A stretch of DNA of 64,000 bases from a bacterium (GCA_905221215.1 CAJNCI010000002.1:62001-126000); one strand, 5' to 3'; positions 47,395 to 57,001 are shown, numbered from the stretch's first letter. The notes: generated from the letters alone by a model not told the origin. Translations and numbers: made by a program.

Positions 47395-48036
47395 TCATCT
47401 ATGTGATAAATCGGTAACTCGAATGACTTGGTCCACTTGCTCCCAAATCAGAGGATTGTGGGTCGCAATAATAATAGTTCGATTCGGATTTTTTAAAGAT
47501 TCTAGGATAGAAAGTAATTCCTCAGAGTTTTTGGGGTCTAAAGAAGCGGTTGGTTCATCTGCGAGGATTAAAGGTGGATCCTTTAAGATTATCTTCGCTA
47601 GTGCAACACGCTGTGCTTCTCCTCCTGATAATTCAAAGATAGGTTGCTTTAAATCTAAATAAGAGAGGTTAACACGGTTTAGAGCTTGTTTCATCAAAGA
47701 GATTTTCTCTTTTTCTTTCAACTTTTTACCAACTAAACCCAGATTGAGATTCTCTTTGACGGTTTGGCTTTCGATTAAGCCAAAATCTTGAAATAAGTAT
47801 CCCAAGTAATCTCTAAAGAAAACAGAAGGCCTGATGTCCTTAAGAGAAGTACCATCATAGATGATTTGCCCTTTGTCATACGGCTCTAATCGTCCAATCA
47901 TATTCAAGAGTGTTGTCTTACCACAGCCACTTGTACCGATTAAGGCATAAATTTTCCCACCTTCAAAATGAAGATTCGTATCTGAAAATAGCTGACGGCT
48001 TCCAAATTTTTTAGATATATTCTTTAGTTCAATCAT
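47395..48036 (-). CDS. ABC ATPase of a lactococcin 972-type bacteriocin transporter/immunity system
   Basis: A 213-residue ATPase of the MacB/LolD-like exporter class. Walker A is GTSGCGKT (about 33-40), signature ELSGGEAQRVALAKI, Walker B LILADEPTASLDP. It starts one base after the DUF1430 membrane protein gene and ends at a terminator, making a two-gene operon. In related loci this pair accompanies a small lactococcin 972-like toxin gene and is thought to give immunity or export; here no toxin gene is seen. Confidence 0.88.
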   Translation of the reverse strand: MIELKNISKKFGSRQLFSDTNLHFEGGKIYALIGTSGCGKTTLLNMIGRLEPYDKGQIIYDGTSLKDIRPSVFFRDYLGYLFQDFGLIESQTVKENLNLGLVGKKLKEKEKISLMKQALNRVNLSYLDLKQPIFELSGGEAQRVALAKIILKDPPLILADEPTASLDPKNSEELLSILESLKNPNRTIIIATHNPLIWEQVDQVIRVTDLSHR

Positions 48037-48037
48037 C

Positions 48038-50059
48038 CTATTTTCCTTTCATAATTGTCATAGAAACACGAGATTCTTTATGAGCTTGACGGTAAAGCGT
48101 CAAAACTGCACTAGCTAGAAAGACTAATAAAGTGAGCAAACCAATCACCAAGTCTCGACTGCTTAAAATAAAGAGACTAGCACCAAATACAAAACTGGCA
48201 AATTGGCTAACCATATACTGAGCATGTGTTTCAAAAAATCGTAAACCTGAAATTCGTTTAATCAAGATATCTCGACGGAATTGCTCGAAATATAGAAGAT
48301 TGACAGAATAAAAGAGTAACAAGGAACTAGCTATCCCCACAATAGCTCCTAAGATTAAAGTTGCTGTTTCAGTTTGAACTTCATTATAACGAGTTAGATA
48401 AACACTTCTTCCTTCTTTAAGATAGGATACTTGCTCATAAATTCCTGCATTTTTCAAGAGTTTAATCCCATCTTCATATCCTTTGATAAAGATATTCTTA
48501 CCAGCATTGATAGACCAACTAGATTTGGAAATGATACTATCACCTATAGATGTTGGAGTAAATACAACTAAAATCGGATCAGTCAAATACTGAGTGGATA
48601 CGGGATTCTCACCGTTATTATAAACAAACCGCTTTTCTCCAGTTGGAAGATAACTAACAATCGCTCTCATTTCATACTCTAAAGGAGCACTTGCCTCCTC
48701 ACCAGATTTTCCATAATAACTCAATCTTTCTTCAAAGATTTTTTTTAGTTCTGCTTCCTTTGAACGAAGAGATTCTGGTAATAAGAGTCCAAATTCCCCT
48801 TTTTGAAGATGAGCTAGTTTCTGTCTAGTATCATCATTTACAGTAACATTTTCCTTGTCCAAATAACTTGGGCTGACATAAAGAACATTAGCATCTGGAC
48901 TATAGGTATCCAGTGTCTCTCCCTGTTCATTTTTTCCTTGAGGATTTGCAAAATGAATGAGATTATCTTTTACAAATAGAGCCTGTTCTTCTTCGATTGC
49001 TTCCTTGGCAAAGGCATACCACTTATTCTGATTTTCTGTATCTTTTACTCTATCACCTAAGCCAAAGAAAATCTGGTAATAGTCTGCTCTGTCCTGCCAT
49101 GCTTGTTTTGAAATTTCAAGTTCTTTCAATCGTTGGTAAGACGTCAAACCTGTCTTAACAGCGTAGCCTACTGTAAAAACAGCTACTAACTGACACAATA
49201 GGGTTAAAGCCATCAAGCGTTTAAGGGGTAATCTGCCCTTGATAACGGGAACTAATGCTTTGTAACTCAAACTCATTAGGTAAAGGAGCATTAGTAAAAT
49301 TGAAATCCCCAATAAAAACAAAAGATAAAAACTAATCCCAAAACCATAGGTAGCTAACAAGATAGGATAAAACAAACCTTGACTAAAAAGAACGACTCCC
49401 CCACCTAGGAAGGAAAGGAGGGCTGATAGAAGGAGCCACTTGATATCAGTCGATAAAGAATGCCCCATGATGGATAAGAGAGTCTGACCAGAAAAGAGTT
49501 TTATACCTGCTGCTCGCATTTCCTTAATCCGAGTAATAATCACTAGAGCAAAGAAAGATAAGCCAAATATTGCTAAGCTAATTAAAATAAGGGGAATTAG
49601 TAACATCCTAAAAGCAAGAGAATAGGGCGGTGTCTTTCGGTCAGGAATTGCTTTATACCCCAAATCCCCTAATTTATCGGCAAGCTTTTCTTTCGTCAAG
49701 GAGCCTGACAAAAGGAGATAACTATTTAGTGGATCACTACGTTCACGACTTTCTTGACTAGCTTCTTGGAATTCTTTTGGTAAAGTTCCCTGACCATAAG
49801 TTGCATAAGTAAAGTGAGTCGTCCCATCCTTACTCGGCTCTACAATTCTTCTAGCTAATAAACTCTGTTCTGAGTTTGCAAAATTCTCCAATTCCTGTTC
49901 AAATACCTCACGCGTCGGTTCCTGAGTATCTTTTTTGACACGAAGTAAAGAGACGGAATCATAGCTTGCATATAAATATTGTGGAGCACGTAAGACAATA
50001 ATCCAAGCAAGGAAGAAGCTGAGAAAAAAAGTTGATAATAATATGAATAGTTTCTTCAT
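48038..50059 (-). CDS. DUF1430 bacteriocin-associated integral membrane protein
   Basis: A 673-residue polytopic protein: one N-terminal membrane helix (about 5-25), a large external domain, five hydrophobic segments in the middle (about 148-305), a second external domain (about 310-570), and three segments at the end. The layout is that of an FtsX-like permease split by two external loops. Family members are called bacteriocin-associated membrane proteins and sit with lactococcin 972-like peptides. AAGGAG precedes the ATG. Its promoter (50368-50396) is separated from it by a BOX element. Confidence 0.85.
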   Translation of the reverse strand: MKKLFILLSTFFLSFFLAWIIVLRAPQYLYASYDSVSLLRVKKDTQEPTREVFEQELENFANSEQSLLARRIVEPSKDGTTHFTYATYGQGTLPKEFQEASQESRERSDPLNSYLLLSGSLTKEKLADKLGDLGYKAIPDRKTPPYSLAFRMLLIPLILISLAIFGLSFFALVIITRIKEMRAAGIKLFSGQTLLSIMGHSLSTDIKWLLLSALLSFLGGGVVLFSQGLFYPILLATYGFGISFYLLFLLGISILLMLLYLMSLSYKALVPVIKGRLPLKRLMALTLLCQLVAVFTVGYAVKTGLTSYQRLKELEISKQAWQDRADYYQIFFGLGDRVKDTENQNKWYAFAKEAIEEEQALFVKDNLIHFANPQGKNEQGETLDTYSPDANVLYVSPSYLDKENVTVNDDTRQKLAHLQKGEFGLLLPESLRSKEAELKKIFEERLSYYGKSGEEASAPLEYEMRAIVSYLPTGEKRFVYNNGENPVSTQYLTDPILVVFTPTSIGDSIISKSSWSINAGKNIFIKGYEDGIKLLKNAGIYEQVSYLKEGRSVYLTRYNEVQTETATLILGAIVGIASSLLLFYSVNLLYFEQFRRDILIKRISGLRFFETHAQYMVSQFASFVFGASLFILSSRDLVIGLLTLLVFLASAVLTLYRQAHKESRVSMTIMKGK

Positions 50060-50171
50060 AGTAGACTCCTTGTATAAGAGAATAACTCTATAGAAAGAAA
50101 TTTTACATTTTATAAATTCTTAGAATTATTCTCCTAGTTTAATCCATCACACCCTGAGCACCAAGACAATA

Positions 50172-50325
50172 ATACTCTTCAAAAATCTCTTCAAACCGCG
50201 TCAACGTCGCCTTGCCGTAGATATATGTAACTGACTTCGTCAGTCTTATCTACAACCTCAAAGCAGTGCTTTGAGCAACCTGCGGCTAGTTTCCTAGTTT
50301 GCTCTTTGATTTTCATTGAGTATAA
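50172..50325 (-). repeat. BOX element upstream of the DUF1430 operon
   Basis: A full-length BOX (A-B-C) on the minus strand, with boxB palindrome ACTGACGAAGTCAGT. It lies between a promoter plus Shine-Dalgarno-like AGAAAGGAT and the DUF1430 gene. Read in frame it has a 41-codon ORF from its own ATG, which I do not consider a real gene. Confidence 0.9.
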
Positions 50326-50330
50326 ATTTA

Positions 50331-50396
50331 ATCCTTTCTTATTTTGAAATCGGTTTCTTATAACTTAAGTATATCACTTTCTATATAATCTATCAA
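50331..50396 (-). promoter_or_regulatory. Promoter and Shine-Dalgarno-like sequence ahead of the BOX
   Basis: On the minus strand -35 TTGATA (50396-50391), 17-base spacer, -10 TATACT (50373-50368), then AAGAAAGGAT (50340-50331) six bases before the BOX begins. The rest of this 520-base gap (50397-50554) is AT-rich with no gene that I can see. Confidence 0.65.
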
Positions 50397-50554
50397 CATA
50401 TTTTACTAAGATATCATTAGTAATAGAGTTTTACAGTTTCCTTAAAAATAGATGTCGGGATAGAATTTAATTTCAGTTTTTCTCATTCATATTATCCAAC
50501 CAAAAGAGATGATATTAACTAAAAAGCAATTCGAACTACTGTAAAATTCCTAGC

Positions 50555-50583
50555 AAAAAAGAGAGCCGAAACTCTCTTTTTAT
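50555..50583 (-). terminator. Terminator after the typA-DUF3165 pair
   Basis: On the minus strand AAAGAGAG-TTTCGG-CTCTCTTT followed by TTT. Confidence 0.85.
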
Positions 50584-50834
50584 CTTCTTTTACTTTTATT
50601 GACCGACATGAGGGTAATATCTCGCAAGCTAAAGTATGCTAGGAAGAGCATAGCAATTGCGATGAAGAATTCTGTCGGTAGCTGAAAGATTTGCAGAACA
50701 GACAGCATGAGCAAAATCAAAAGTGCTACGAAAGCAAAGACGACAAGGACGATATTGACTGTCCCTTTAATGCTTTCTGGTGTCGCAAATACATAGAGTA
50801 GTAATAAGAGGATTCCTATGATTAAATAAACCAT
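50580..50834 (-). CDS. DUF3165 family small membrane protein
   Basis: An 84-residue protein with three hydrophobic stretches (about 3-18, 24-48, 53-70) and a basic tail (KSKRR). It has no known function. Streptococcal relatives often follow typA, as here (19-base gap), and the pair shares a terminator. Confidence 0.8.
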   Translation of the reverse strand: MVYLIIGILLLLLYVFATPESIKGTVNIVLVVFAFVALLILLMLSVLQIFQLPTEFFIAIAMLFLAYFSLRDITLMSVNKSKRR

Positions 50835-50853
50835 CTCTATCTCTTTCTAGCTC

Positions 50854-52695
50854 TTATTCAGCTGATTTTTTCTTCTTGTTAGCTTTCTCACGTTCTGCCT
50901 TGTTAAGTATTTGTTTACGCAAACGGATAGACTCAGGCGTTACTTCCATGTACTCATCGTCGTTCAAGAACTCAAGAGACTCTTCAAGTGTCAAGATACG
51001 AGGTGTCTTGATAACAGCTGTTTGGTCCTTAGTAGCTGAACGAACGTTGGTCATTTGTTTAGCCTTAGTGATGTTAACTGTCAAGTCGTTTTCACGAGAG
51101 TTTTCACCAATGATCATTCCTTCGTAAACCTCAGTACCTGGGTTGACAAAGATTGTACCACGTTCTTCGATAGACATGATTGAGTAAGTTGTAGCCTTAC
51201 CAGCATCGATAGAAACAAGGGCACCACGGTGACGTCCACCAATTTCACCTGGAATCAATGGCAAGTATTGGTCAAAGGTATGGTTCATGATACCGTAACC
51301 ACGAGTCATTGACAAGAACTCAGTTGAGTATCCGATCAAACCACGCGCTGGAACAAGGAAGACCAAACGAGTTTGACCATTACCAGTTGAAATCATATCC
51401 AACATTTCACCCTTACGTTCAGAAAGGCTTTGGATAACAGATCCTTGGTATTCTTCTGGAGTATCGATTTGAACACGTTCAAATGGCTCACATTTAACAC
51501 CATCGATTTCTTTTACGATAACTTCTGGACGAGATACTTGAAGTTCATACCCCTCACGACGCATTGTTTCGATAAGGATTGACAAGTGCAATTCTCCGCG
51601 TCCTGAAACCGTCCATTTATCTGGTGAATCAGTTGGGTCAACGCGAAGGGAAACGTCTGTTTGCAATTCTGCCTGCAAGCGTTCTTCTACCTTACGAGAA
51701 GTCACCCATTTACCTTCTTTACCAGCAAATGGTGAGTTGTTTACCAAGAAAGTCATTTGAAGAGTTGGTTCATCGATGTGTAGGATTGGAAGAGCTTCAA
51801 CTGCGTCAGTCGGAGTGATAGTTTCACCGACAAAGATATCTTCCATACCTGAAACGGCAATCAAATCACCTGCTTTTGCTTCTTGGATTTCACGACGTTC
51901 CAAACCAAAGAAACCGAAGAGTTTTGTAACACGGAAGTTTTTAGTTGTACCATCTAGCTTAGAAAGGGTAACTTGGTCCCCAACCTTAACAGTACCACGG
52001 AAGACACGACCGATACCGATACGTCCAACGAAGTCATTGTAGTCCAAAAGTGATACTTGGAACTGCAAAGGCTCATCTGAGTTATCTACTGGAGCTGGGA
52101 TATGGTCGATAATTGTGTCAAAGATTGGTGCCATAGTAGCTTCTTGGTCAGCTGGATCATCTGACAATGAAGAAGTTCCGTTAATCGCTGAAGCATACAC
52201 CACTGGGAAGTCAAGCTGGTCATCATCTGCACCAAGCTCAATGAAAAGTTCCAAGACTTCGTCCACAACTTCTGCTGGACGAGCTGATGGTTTATCAATT
52301 TTATTAACAACCACGATTGGGACAAGGTCTTGTTCCAAGGCTTTTTTCAATACGAAACGAGTTTGTGGCATTGTTCCTTCGTAGGCATCTACAACCAAGA
52401 CAACACCGTCAACCATTTTCATGATACGCTCAACTTCTCCACCGAAGTCCGCGTGTCCTGGTGTGTCCATGATGTTGATACGAGTTCCATTGTAGGCAAC
52501 GGCTGTATTTTTAGCAAGGATGGTAATTCCACGCTCTTTTTCGATATCGTTTGAGTCCATAGCACGTTCAGCCAATTCAGTACGTGCATCAAGCGTTTCT
52601 GATTGTTTCAACAATTCGTCAACGAGGGTTGTTTTACCGTGGTCGACGTGGGCGATAATCGCAATGTTACGGATATCTTCTCTTAATTTTGTCAT
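50854..52695 (-). CDS. typA: Translational GTPase TypA/BipA
   Basis: A 613-residue ribosome-associated GTPase involved in 50S assembly and stress. G1 is AHVDHGKT (about 14-21), G3 [13 protein letters not shown]4 [11 protein letters not shown]-like domains III and V and a unique C-terminal domain follow. I chose the ATG at 52695 ([10 protein letters not shown]) after AGAGGAAATC; the earlier in-frame start at 52716 lacks a ribosome binding site. Confidence 0.96.
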   Translation of the reverse strand: MTKLREDIRNIAIIAHVDHGKTTLVDELLKQSETLDARTELAERAMDSNDIEKERGITILAKNTAVAYNGTRINIMDTPGHADFGGEVERIMKMVDGVVLVVDAYEGTMPQTRFVLKKALEQDLVPIVVVNKIDKPSARPAEVVDEVLELFIELGADDDQLDFPVVYASAINGTSSLSDDPADQEATMAPIFDTIIDHIPAPVDNSDEPLQFQVSLLDYNDFVGRIGIGRVFRGTVKVGDQVTLSKLDGTTKNFRVTKLFGFFGLERREIQEAKAGDLIAVSGMEDIFVGETITPTDAVEALPILHIDEPTLQMTFLVNNSPFAGKEGKWVTSRKVEERLQAELQTDVSLRVDPTDSPDKWTVSGRGELHLSILIETMRREGYELQVSRPEVIVKEIDGVKCEPFERVQIDTPEEYQGSVIQSLSERKGEMLDMISTGNGQTRLVFLVPARGLIGYSTEFLSMTRGYGIMNHTFDQYLPLIPGEIGGRHRGALVSIDAGKATTYSIMSIEERGTIFVNPGTEVYEGMIIGENSRENDLTVNITKAKQMTNVRSATKDQTAVIKTPRILTLEESLEFLNDDEYMEVTPESIRLRKQILNKAEREKANKKKKSAE

Positions 52696-52838
52696 GATTT
52701 CCTCTATAATATTCAAAATTTATTTTCTAACTGAACGATTATACCATATTTTCAAGTAAATAACATAACTCAAGCAAGTGTAAATGTTTTCACTCTGCTT
52801 TTCTTTTCACGTCAAGCCTTTTCAAAGCAAGCGACTTA

Positions 52839-52859
52839 TGATAAGATAGGCACAGTATG
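52839..52859 (+). promoter_or_regulatory. Extended -10 promoter close to the rsuA-like start (leaderless predicted)
   Basis: TGATAAGAT (52839-52847) ends nine bases before the ATG at 52857, so the leader would be only about two to three bases. No Shine-Dalgarno is present. Confidence 0.5.
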
Positions 52860-53582
52860 CGTTTAGATAATTTATTAGCCCAAGAAAAAATCAGCCGAAA
52901 GGCCATGAAACAAGCACTTCTCAAAGGGGAAATTCTAGTCGATGGTTTCCCTGCTCGCTCCCTAGCCCAGAATATCGATACAGGTCTACAAAAACTCCTT
53001 TTTCAGGGCCGAATCATTCAAGGCTATGAGCACACCTATCTGATGCTTCATAAACCTACTGGTGTCGTGACAGCAAACAAAGACAAGAAACTTCCAACAG
53101 TCATGGATCTCCTTCCACCTGACATCCAGTCTGATAAACTCTATGCCATCGGCCGACTGGACCGAGATACGACGGGCCTTCTCCTTTTAACCGATAACGG
53201 CCCTTTGGGCTTTCAACTCCTTCATCCTCAGTATCATGTCGATAAGACCTACCAAGTTGAGGTTAATGGACTTCTGACACCTGACCATATCCAAGCCTTT
53301 CAAAAAGGAATTATCTTTTTAGATGGCACTGTCTGTAAGCCTGCTAAGCTAGAGATTCTATCAGCAAGTCCTTCTTTCAGCCAAGCCTCTATCACCATTT
53401 CAGAGGGAAAATTTCATCAAGTCAAGAAAATGTTCCTATCGGTTGGTGTTAAAGTGACCTCCCTAAAGCGCACCCATTTTGGGGCTTGGAGTTTGGATGA
53501 GAATCTTCAAGAGGGGGACTATCGCCCCCTAAACTCGGATGAATTAGCAAGCATTAGTGCCTTTCTCAGAAAAAGTGGTTAA
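52857..53582 (+). CDS. rsuA: RsuA-type 16S rRNA pseudouridine synthase
   Basis: A 241-residue enzyme expected to convert one uridine of 16S rRNA (U516 in E. coli) to pseudouridine. It has an N-terminal S4 domain (1-60) and a catalytic domain with the active-site aspartate in GRLDRDTTGLLLLT and the C-terminal KFHQVKKMF element. Divergent from typA; single gene with a shared terminator after it. The exact rRNA target is inferred from the family. Confidence 0.92.
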   Translation: MRLDNLLAQEKISRKAMKQALLKGEILVDGFPARSLAQNIDTGLQKLLFQGRIIQGYEHTYLMLHKPTGVVTANKDKKLPTVMDLLPPDIQSDKLYAIGRLDRDTTGLLLLTDNGPLGFQLLHPQYHVDKTYQVEVNGLLTPDHIQAFQKGIIFLDGTVCKPAKLEILSASPSFSQASITISEGKFHQVKKMFLSVGVKVTSLKRTHFGAWSLDENLQEGDYRPLNSDELASISAFLRKSG

Positions 53583-53619
53583 AAAATGAGCTCGGAAAAT
53601 ATCCAAGCTCGTTTTTTTT
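53583..53619. terminator. Bidirectional terminator between the rsuA-like gene and the rhodanese gene
   Basis: GAGCTCGG...CCAAGCTC stem with A-run and T-run flanks. Confidence 0.8.
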
Positions 53620-54001
53620 ATTTCTCAACTTTGACTTTCCCTTTCCAAGAATCCAAACCATAAGAAAGGATATAAATCTCAGAAAAACCTTGTTTTTTCA
53701 AGTAAAGGGCCGCATTTGTGACACGTTGCGCACGTTGGTTTTCGTAAAGAAGGACAGGTTTATCCTTACGAAGGGCTGCAAGACTAGTCTTCAACTGACT
53801 TGAAGGAATATTGCGGGCACCAAGAATATGTTTTCTGTGGAATTCAGCTGGGTCGCGCAAATCAATCAATTGACCCGTACGAATCAAGGCTTCAAATTCC
53901 TCATTGTCCACAATTTTAGCCGCACGGCGAATACGAAGATAGTTAAAACCCATCCATGCCAACATTGCCAGTATAAGTGCCCACAAAATCCAAGTAACCA
54001 T
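53618..54001 (-). CDS. Membrane-anchored rhodanese-like protein without catalytic cysteine
   Basis: A 127-residue protein with an N-terminal membrane helix (2-22) and one cytoplasmic rhodanese domain (about 32-127). The active-site loop CxxxxR reads YENQRAQR, with glutamate (87) where the sulfur-carrying cysteine should be, so sulfurtransferase activity is not expected. The rest of the fold, including LIDLRDPAEFH, is intact. The start overlaps the yqgQ stop (TAATG). Confidence 0.87.
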   Translation of the reverse strand: MVTWILWALILAMLAWMGFNYLRIRRAAKIVDNEEFEALIRTGQLIDLRDPAEFHRKHILGARNIPSSQLKTSLAALRKDKPVLLYENQRAQRVTNAALYLKKQGFSEIYILSYGLDSWKGKVKVEK

Positions 54002-54222
54002 TAGTTCTTTTCTCCATTTTTCTCAATATAATCCAATTCCACCTTGTGCTCTCTGCGAAGAACCGCCTCTGCTTCTAGATAGTCTAGTTTGTCCATCAAC
54101 CCTGCATCGTAAATCCGTGAGAGTTCCAACTTCATCAGTTCAATATCATATAAGCGTTTTCCCATATAAACAATAATACCAAATCGTTTGAGGAATTGCT
54201 GCACATCATAGAATGTTTTCAT
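54001..54222 (-). CDS. yqgQ: YqgQ family (DUF910) protein
   Basis: A 73-residue helical protein of unknown function with the family's start MKTFYDVQQFLKRFG. I chose the ATG at 54222 by family length; an ATG at 54231 and a GTG at 54270 are in frame. It precedes the rhodanese gene with a one-base overlap; in Bacillus yqgQ lies next to glcK and a rhodanese gene (yqgP region), so the link is old. Confidence 0.82.
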   Translation of the reverse strand: MKTFYDVQQFLKRFGIIVYMGKRLYDIELMKLELSRIYDAGLMDKLDYLEAEAVLRREHKVELDYIEKNGEKN

Positions 54223-54318
54223 AAGACTCATTCTAGCAAAATTTTGTGTTTTTTTCAAGAAGAGACTCACACAATGCCTCTGATTTTCCTATCTTCCTTG
54301 GCGATTCTGACGCAAGTG

Positions 54319-54336
54319 TGGTACAATAAAAACATG
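54319..54336 (+). promoter_or_regulatory. Extended -10 promoter at the cpsY start (leaderless mRNA predicted)
   Basis: TGGTACAAT (54319-54327) lies six bases before the ATG at 54334. It is the same arrangement, and the same TGTGGTACAATA core, as at 17280. Confidence 0.6.
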
Positions 54337-55242
54337 AGAATTCAACAATTACATTATATTATCAAAATCGTCGAAACTGGCTCCATGAATGAGGCAGCCA
54401 AACAGCTCTTTATCACCCAGCCTAGTCTTTCCAATGCTGTGAGAGATTTGGAAAATGAAATGGGCATTGAAATCTTTATCCGCAATCCCAAGGGTATCAC
54501 CTTGACCCGTGATGGTATGGAATTCCTCTCTTATGCCCGTCAGGTTGTCGAGCAAACTCAGCTTCTGGAAGAACGCTATAAAAACCCTGTCGCCCACCGC
54601 GAACTCTTTAGCGTTTCGTCTCAACACTATGCCTTTGTGGTCAACGCCTTCGTATCGCTACTCAAGAAAAGTGATATGGAAAAATACGAGCTCTTCCTTC
54701 GTGAAACACGGACTTGGGAAATTATCGACGACGTCAAGAATTTCCGTAGTGAGGTCGGTGTCCTCTTCTTAAACAGCTACAACCGTGATGTTTTAACGAA
54801 AATGCTGGATGACAACCACCTGCTGGCTCACCATCTCTTCACAGCCCAGCCCCATATCTTTGTCAGCAAGACCAATCCTCTAGCAAAGAAAGACAAGGTG
54901 AAACTATCTGATTTGGAAAACTTCCCTTATCTCAGCTATGACCAAGGGACGCACAATTCCTTCTACTTTTCAGAGGAAATCCTTTCACAAGAGCATCACA
55001 AGAAATCCATCGTGGTTAGTGACCGCGCAACCCTCTTTAACCTCTTGATTGGTTTGGATGGTTATACCATTGCGACAGGGATTTTGAACAGTAATCTTAA
55101 CGGTGACAACATCGTTTCCATTCCACTGGACATTGACGATCCGATTGAACTAGTCTATATCCAGCATGAAAAAACCAGCCTATCTAAGATGGGCGAACGC
55201 TTTATCGACTATCTACTAGAAGAAGTCCAGTTTGATAGTTGA
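54334..55242 (+). CDS. cpsY: LysR family transcriptional regulator, CpsY-like
   Basis: A 302-residue LysR regulator: winged helix 1-60 (MRIQQLHYIIKIVETGSMNE with SLSNAVRDLE) and a co-inducer domain after about 90. The N-terminus is that of streptococcal CpsY, linked in other streptococci to methionine supply and surface adaptation. I chose the ATG at 54334; the longer frame (from 54196) has 46 extra residues that run through the promoter and the yqgQ start. Divergent from yqgQ. Confidence 0.87.
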   Translation: MRIQQLHYIIKIVETGSMNEAAKQLFITQPSLSNAVRDLENEMGIEIFIRNPKGITLTRDGMEFLSYARQVVEQTQLLEERYKNPVAHRELFSVSSQHYAFVVNAFVSLLKKSDMEKYELFLRETRTWEIIDDVKNFRSEVGVLFLNSYNRDVLTKMLDDNHLLAHHLFTAQPHIFVSKTNPLAKKDKVKLSDLENFPYLSYDQGTHNSFYFSEEILSQEHHKKSIVVSDRATLFNLLIGLDGYTIATGILNSNLNGDNIVSIPLDIDDPIELVYIQHEKTSLSKMGERFIDYLLEEVQFDS

Positions 55243-55247
55243 GAAAT

Positions 55248-55296
55248 GATAAGAACCAATATGTAGGCTAGCAACAACCTGCACATTGGTTCTTTT
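55248..55296. terminator. Bidirectional terminator between cpsY and the SDR gene
   Basis: AAGAACCAATATG...CATTGGTTCTT stem with a T-run after it. Confidence 0.8.
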
Positions 55297-56051
55297 TATT
55301 TATAATTAAAAGTCTCCCCTGCCAACTTATCAGCTAGCTTAGGAAAAAGGGTATAAAACTTATGGGCTAAGTTCAACAAAATCGGAAGATTTAGTTCTCG
55401 TTTGTTTTTTCCTATAATCTTGACAATCTTTTTAGCCACTGCATCTGCCTCTAGCAGGAAGCGGGCAACCGACTTGAGATAGGTTCCATCTGGGTCAGCC
55501 TGGTCAAAAAATCCTGTGCGAATTGGTCCTGGATTGACCGTCGTCACATAAACACCGTAGGACATGAGTTCGAGGCGCAGAGCATTTGAAAACCCAATGG
55601 CCGCAAACTTAGTCGCTGAGTAAAGGCTGGACTTGCCAGTAGCGATCAGACCTGCCATGCTGACGATATTGATAATATGGCCTTTTCGGCTTTCCTTCAT
55701 ACGAGCTGCAAGGCGACGAGATAGATTCATCAGGGCAAAGGTATTGACCTCGAACATCTGGTGAATGTCTTTATCAGAAATCTGGTCAAATTCCTCAAAA
55801 ATCCCGTAACCAGCGTTGTTAATCAAGACATCAATCTTGCCATAACGGAAATAGAGGTTAGCTACTAAAGTGTCTAGAGCCTGATCATCGGTAATGTCGA
55901 TTTCAATCAATTCCGCATGGGGATGATTTCCGTAGAGTTGAGCTAATTTTTCCTTATTTCTACCAAGCAAGATGAGCTGGTCATCTGGCAGGAGTTTGAC
56001 CATTTCTTGGGCTAGACCACCGCTAGCTCCGGTAATCAGAATAGTAGGCAT
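55296..56051 (-). CDS. Short-chain dehydrogenase/reductase
   Basis: A 251-residue classical SDR. The Rossmann motif is TGASGGLA (7-14), NNAGYG follows near 78-83, and the catalytic Ser-Tyr-Lys is in SMAGLIATGKSSLYSATK. The substrate is unknown. Last gene of the miaA-hflX-hypothetical-rnz-SDR series, 20 bases after rnz. Confidence 0.9.
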   Translation of the reverse strand: MPTILITGASGGLAQEMVKLLPDDQLILLGRNKEKLAQLYGNHPHAELIEIDITDDQALDTLVANLYFRYGKIDVLINNAGYGIFEEFDQISDKDIHQMFEVNTFALMNLSRRLAARMKESRKGHIINIVSMAGLIATGKSSLYSATKFAAIGFSNALRLELMSYGVYVTTVNPGPIRTGFFDQADPDGTYLKSVARFLLEADAVAKKIVKIIGKNKRELNLPILLNLAHKFYTLFPKLADKLAGETFNYK

Positions 56052-56071
56052 ACTTATCCTTTCTCAATCTG

Positions 56072-57001
56072 TTAGATTTCCACTTCTTCCAAGTCTTTGA
56101 CCACATGCACATTTTCAAAGACACTAGCAGCGTCTTTCTTGAGTTTACTGATATCTTTTGAGAGGAAACGGGCACTGATATGGTTGAGTAGGAGGCGTTT
56201 GGCACCTGCTTCTACTGCGACCTCCGCTGCCTGCATATTGGTTGAGTGACCATGGTTGCGGGCAATTTTTTCATCACCCTTGCCATAAGTGGACTCATGA
56301 ACCAAGACATCAGCATTGACAGCCAGACGCACACTGGCATTGGTTTTTCTAGTGTCTCCAAGAATAGTGATAATCTTACCTGGACGGGGAGCTGAGATAT
56401 AGTCTGCTGCCTTGATTTCAGTACCGTCTTCAAGAACAACATCCTGACCATTTTTGATTTTTCCAAAAAGCGGGCCAAATGGAACACCAGCAGCCTTGAG
56501 TTTCTCAGCATCCAAGGTACCTTCTAGGTCCTTTTGCATGACACGATAGCCAACACAGAAAATAGTGTGGTCCAACTCCTCTGCATACACCGTAAACTTA
56601 TCTGTTTCAAGGATTTTTCCTAGAGAATCTTGGTCAAACTCATGAAAATGAATGCGGTAAGGCAGGCGAGAACCTGACACACGAAGGCTGGTTAAGACAA
56701 ATGACTTGATTCCCTGAGGCCCATAGATTTCCAAATCTGTCTGCTCTTCATTAGCCTGAAAAGCACGGCTAGAAAGGAATCCTGGCAAGCCAAAAATGTG
56801 GTCTCCGTGCAAGTGAGTGATAAAGATTTTGCTGACCTTACGTGGTCGAATTGTGGTTTCCAGAATACGATTTTGCGTTCCTTCTCCACAGTCAAAAAGC
56901 CAAACTTCGTTAATCTCGTCCAAGAGTTTCAGAGCGAGACTTGAAACATTGCGGGCTTTAGAGGGCTGACCAGCCCCCGTTCCTAAAAATTGAATATCCA
57001 T
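56072..57001 (-). CDS. rnz: Ribonuclease Z
   Basis: A 309-residue beta-lactamase-fold endonuclease removing 3' trailers of tRNA precursors that lack an encoded CCA. The zinc motif HLHGDH is in [15 protein letters not shown] (about 61-75); the later histidines are in [12 protein letters not shown] and LLNHISARF. It follows the hypothetical gene by 14 bases. Confidence 0.95.
   Translation of the reverse strand: MDIQFLGTGAGQPSKARNVSSLALKLLDEINEVWLFDCGEGTQNRILETTIRPRKVSKIFITHLHGDHIFGLPGFLSSRAFQANEEQTDLEIYGPQGIKSFVLTSLRVSGSRLPYRIHFHEFDQDSLGKILETDKFTVYAEELDHTIFCVGYRVMQKDLEGTLDAEKLKAAGVPFGPLFGKIKNGQDVVLEDGTEIKAADYISAPRPGKIITILGDTRKTNASVRLAVNADVLVHESTYGKGDEKIARNHGHSTNMQAAEVAVEAGAKRLLLNHISARFLSKDISKLKKDAASVFENVHVVKDLEEVEI

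Noticed and set aside
50060-50171. Open stretch after the BOX as a leftover of a bacteriocin gene
   Set aside because: Only about ten codons before a stop and no recognisable motif.
50205-50330. 41-codon ORF inside the BOX at 50.2 kb as a bacteriocin precursor
   Set aside because: Similar ORFs occur in any BOX copy; there is no signal peptide and no lactococcin 972 features.
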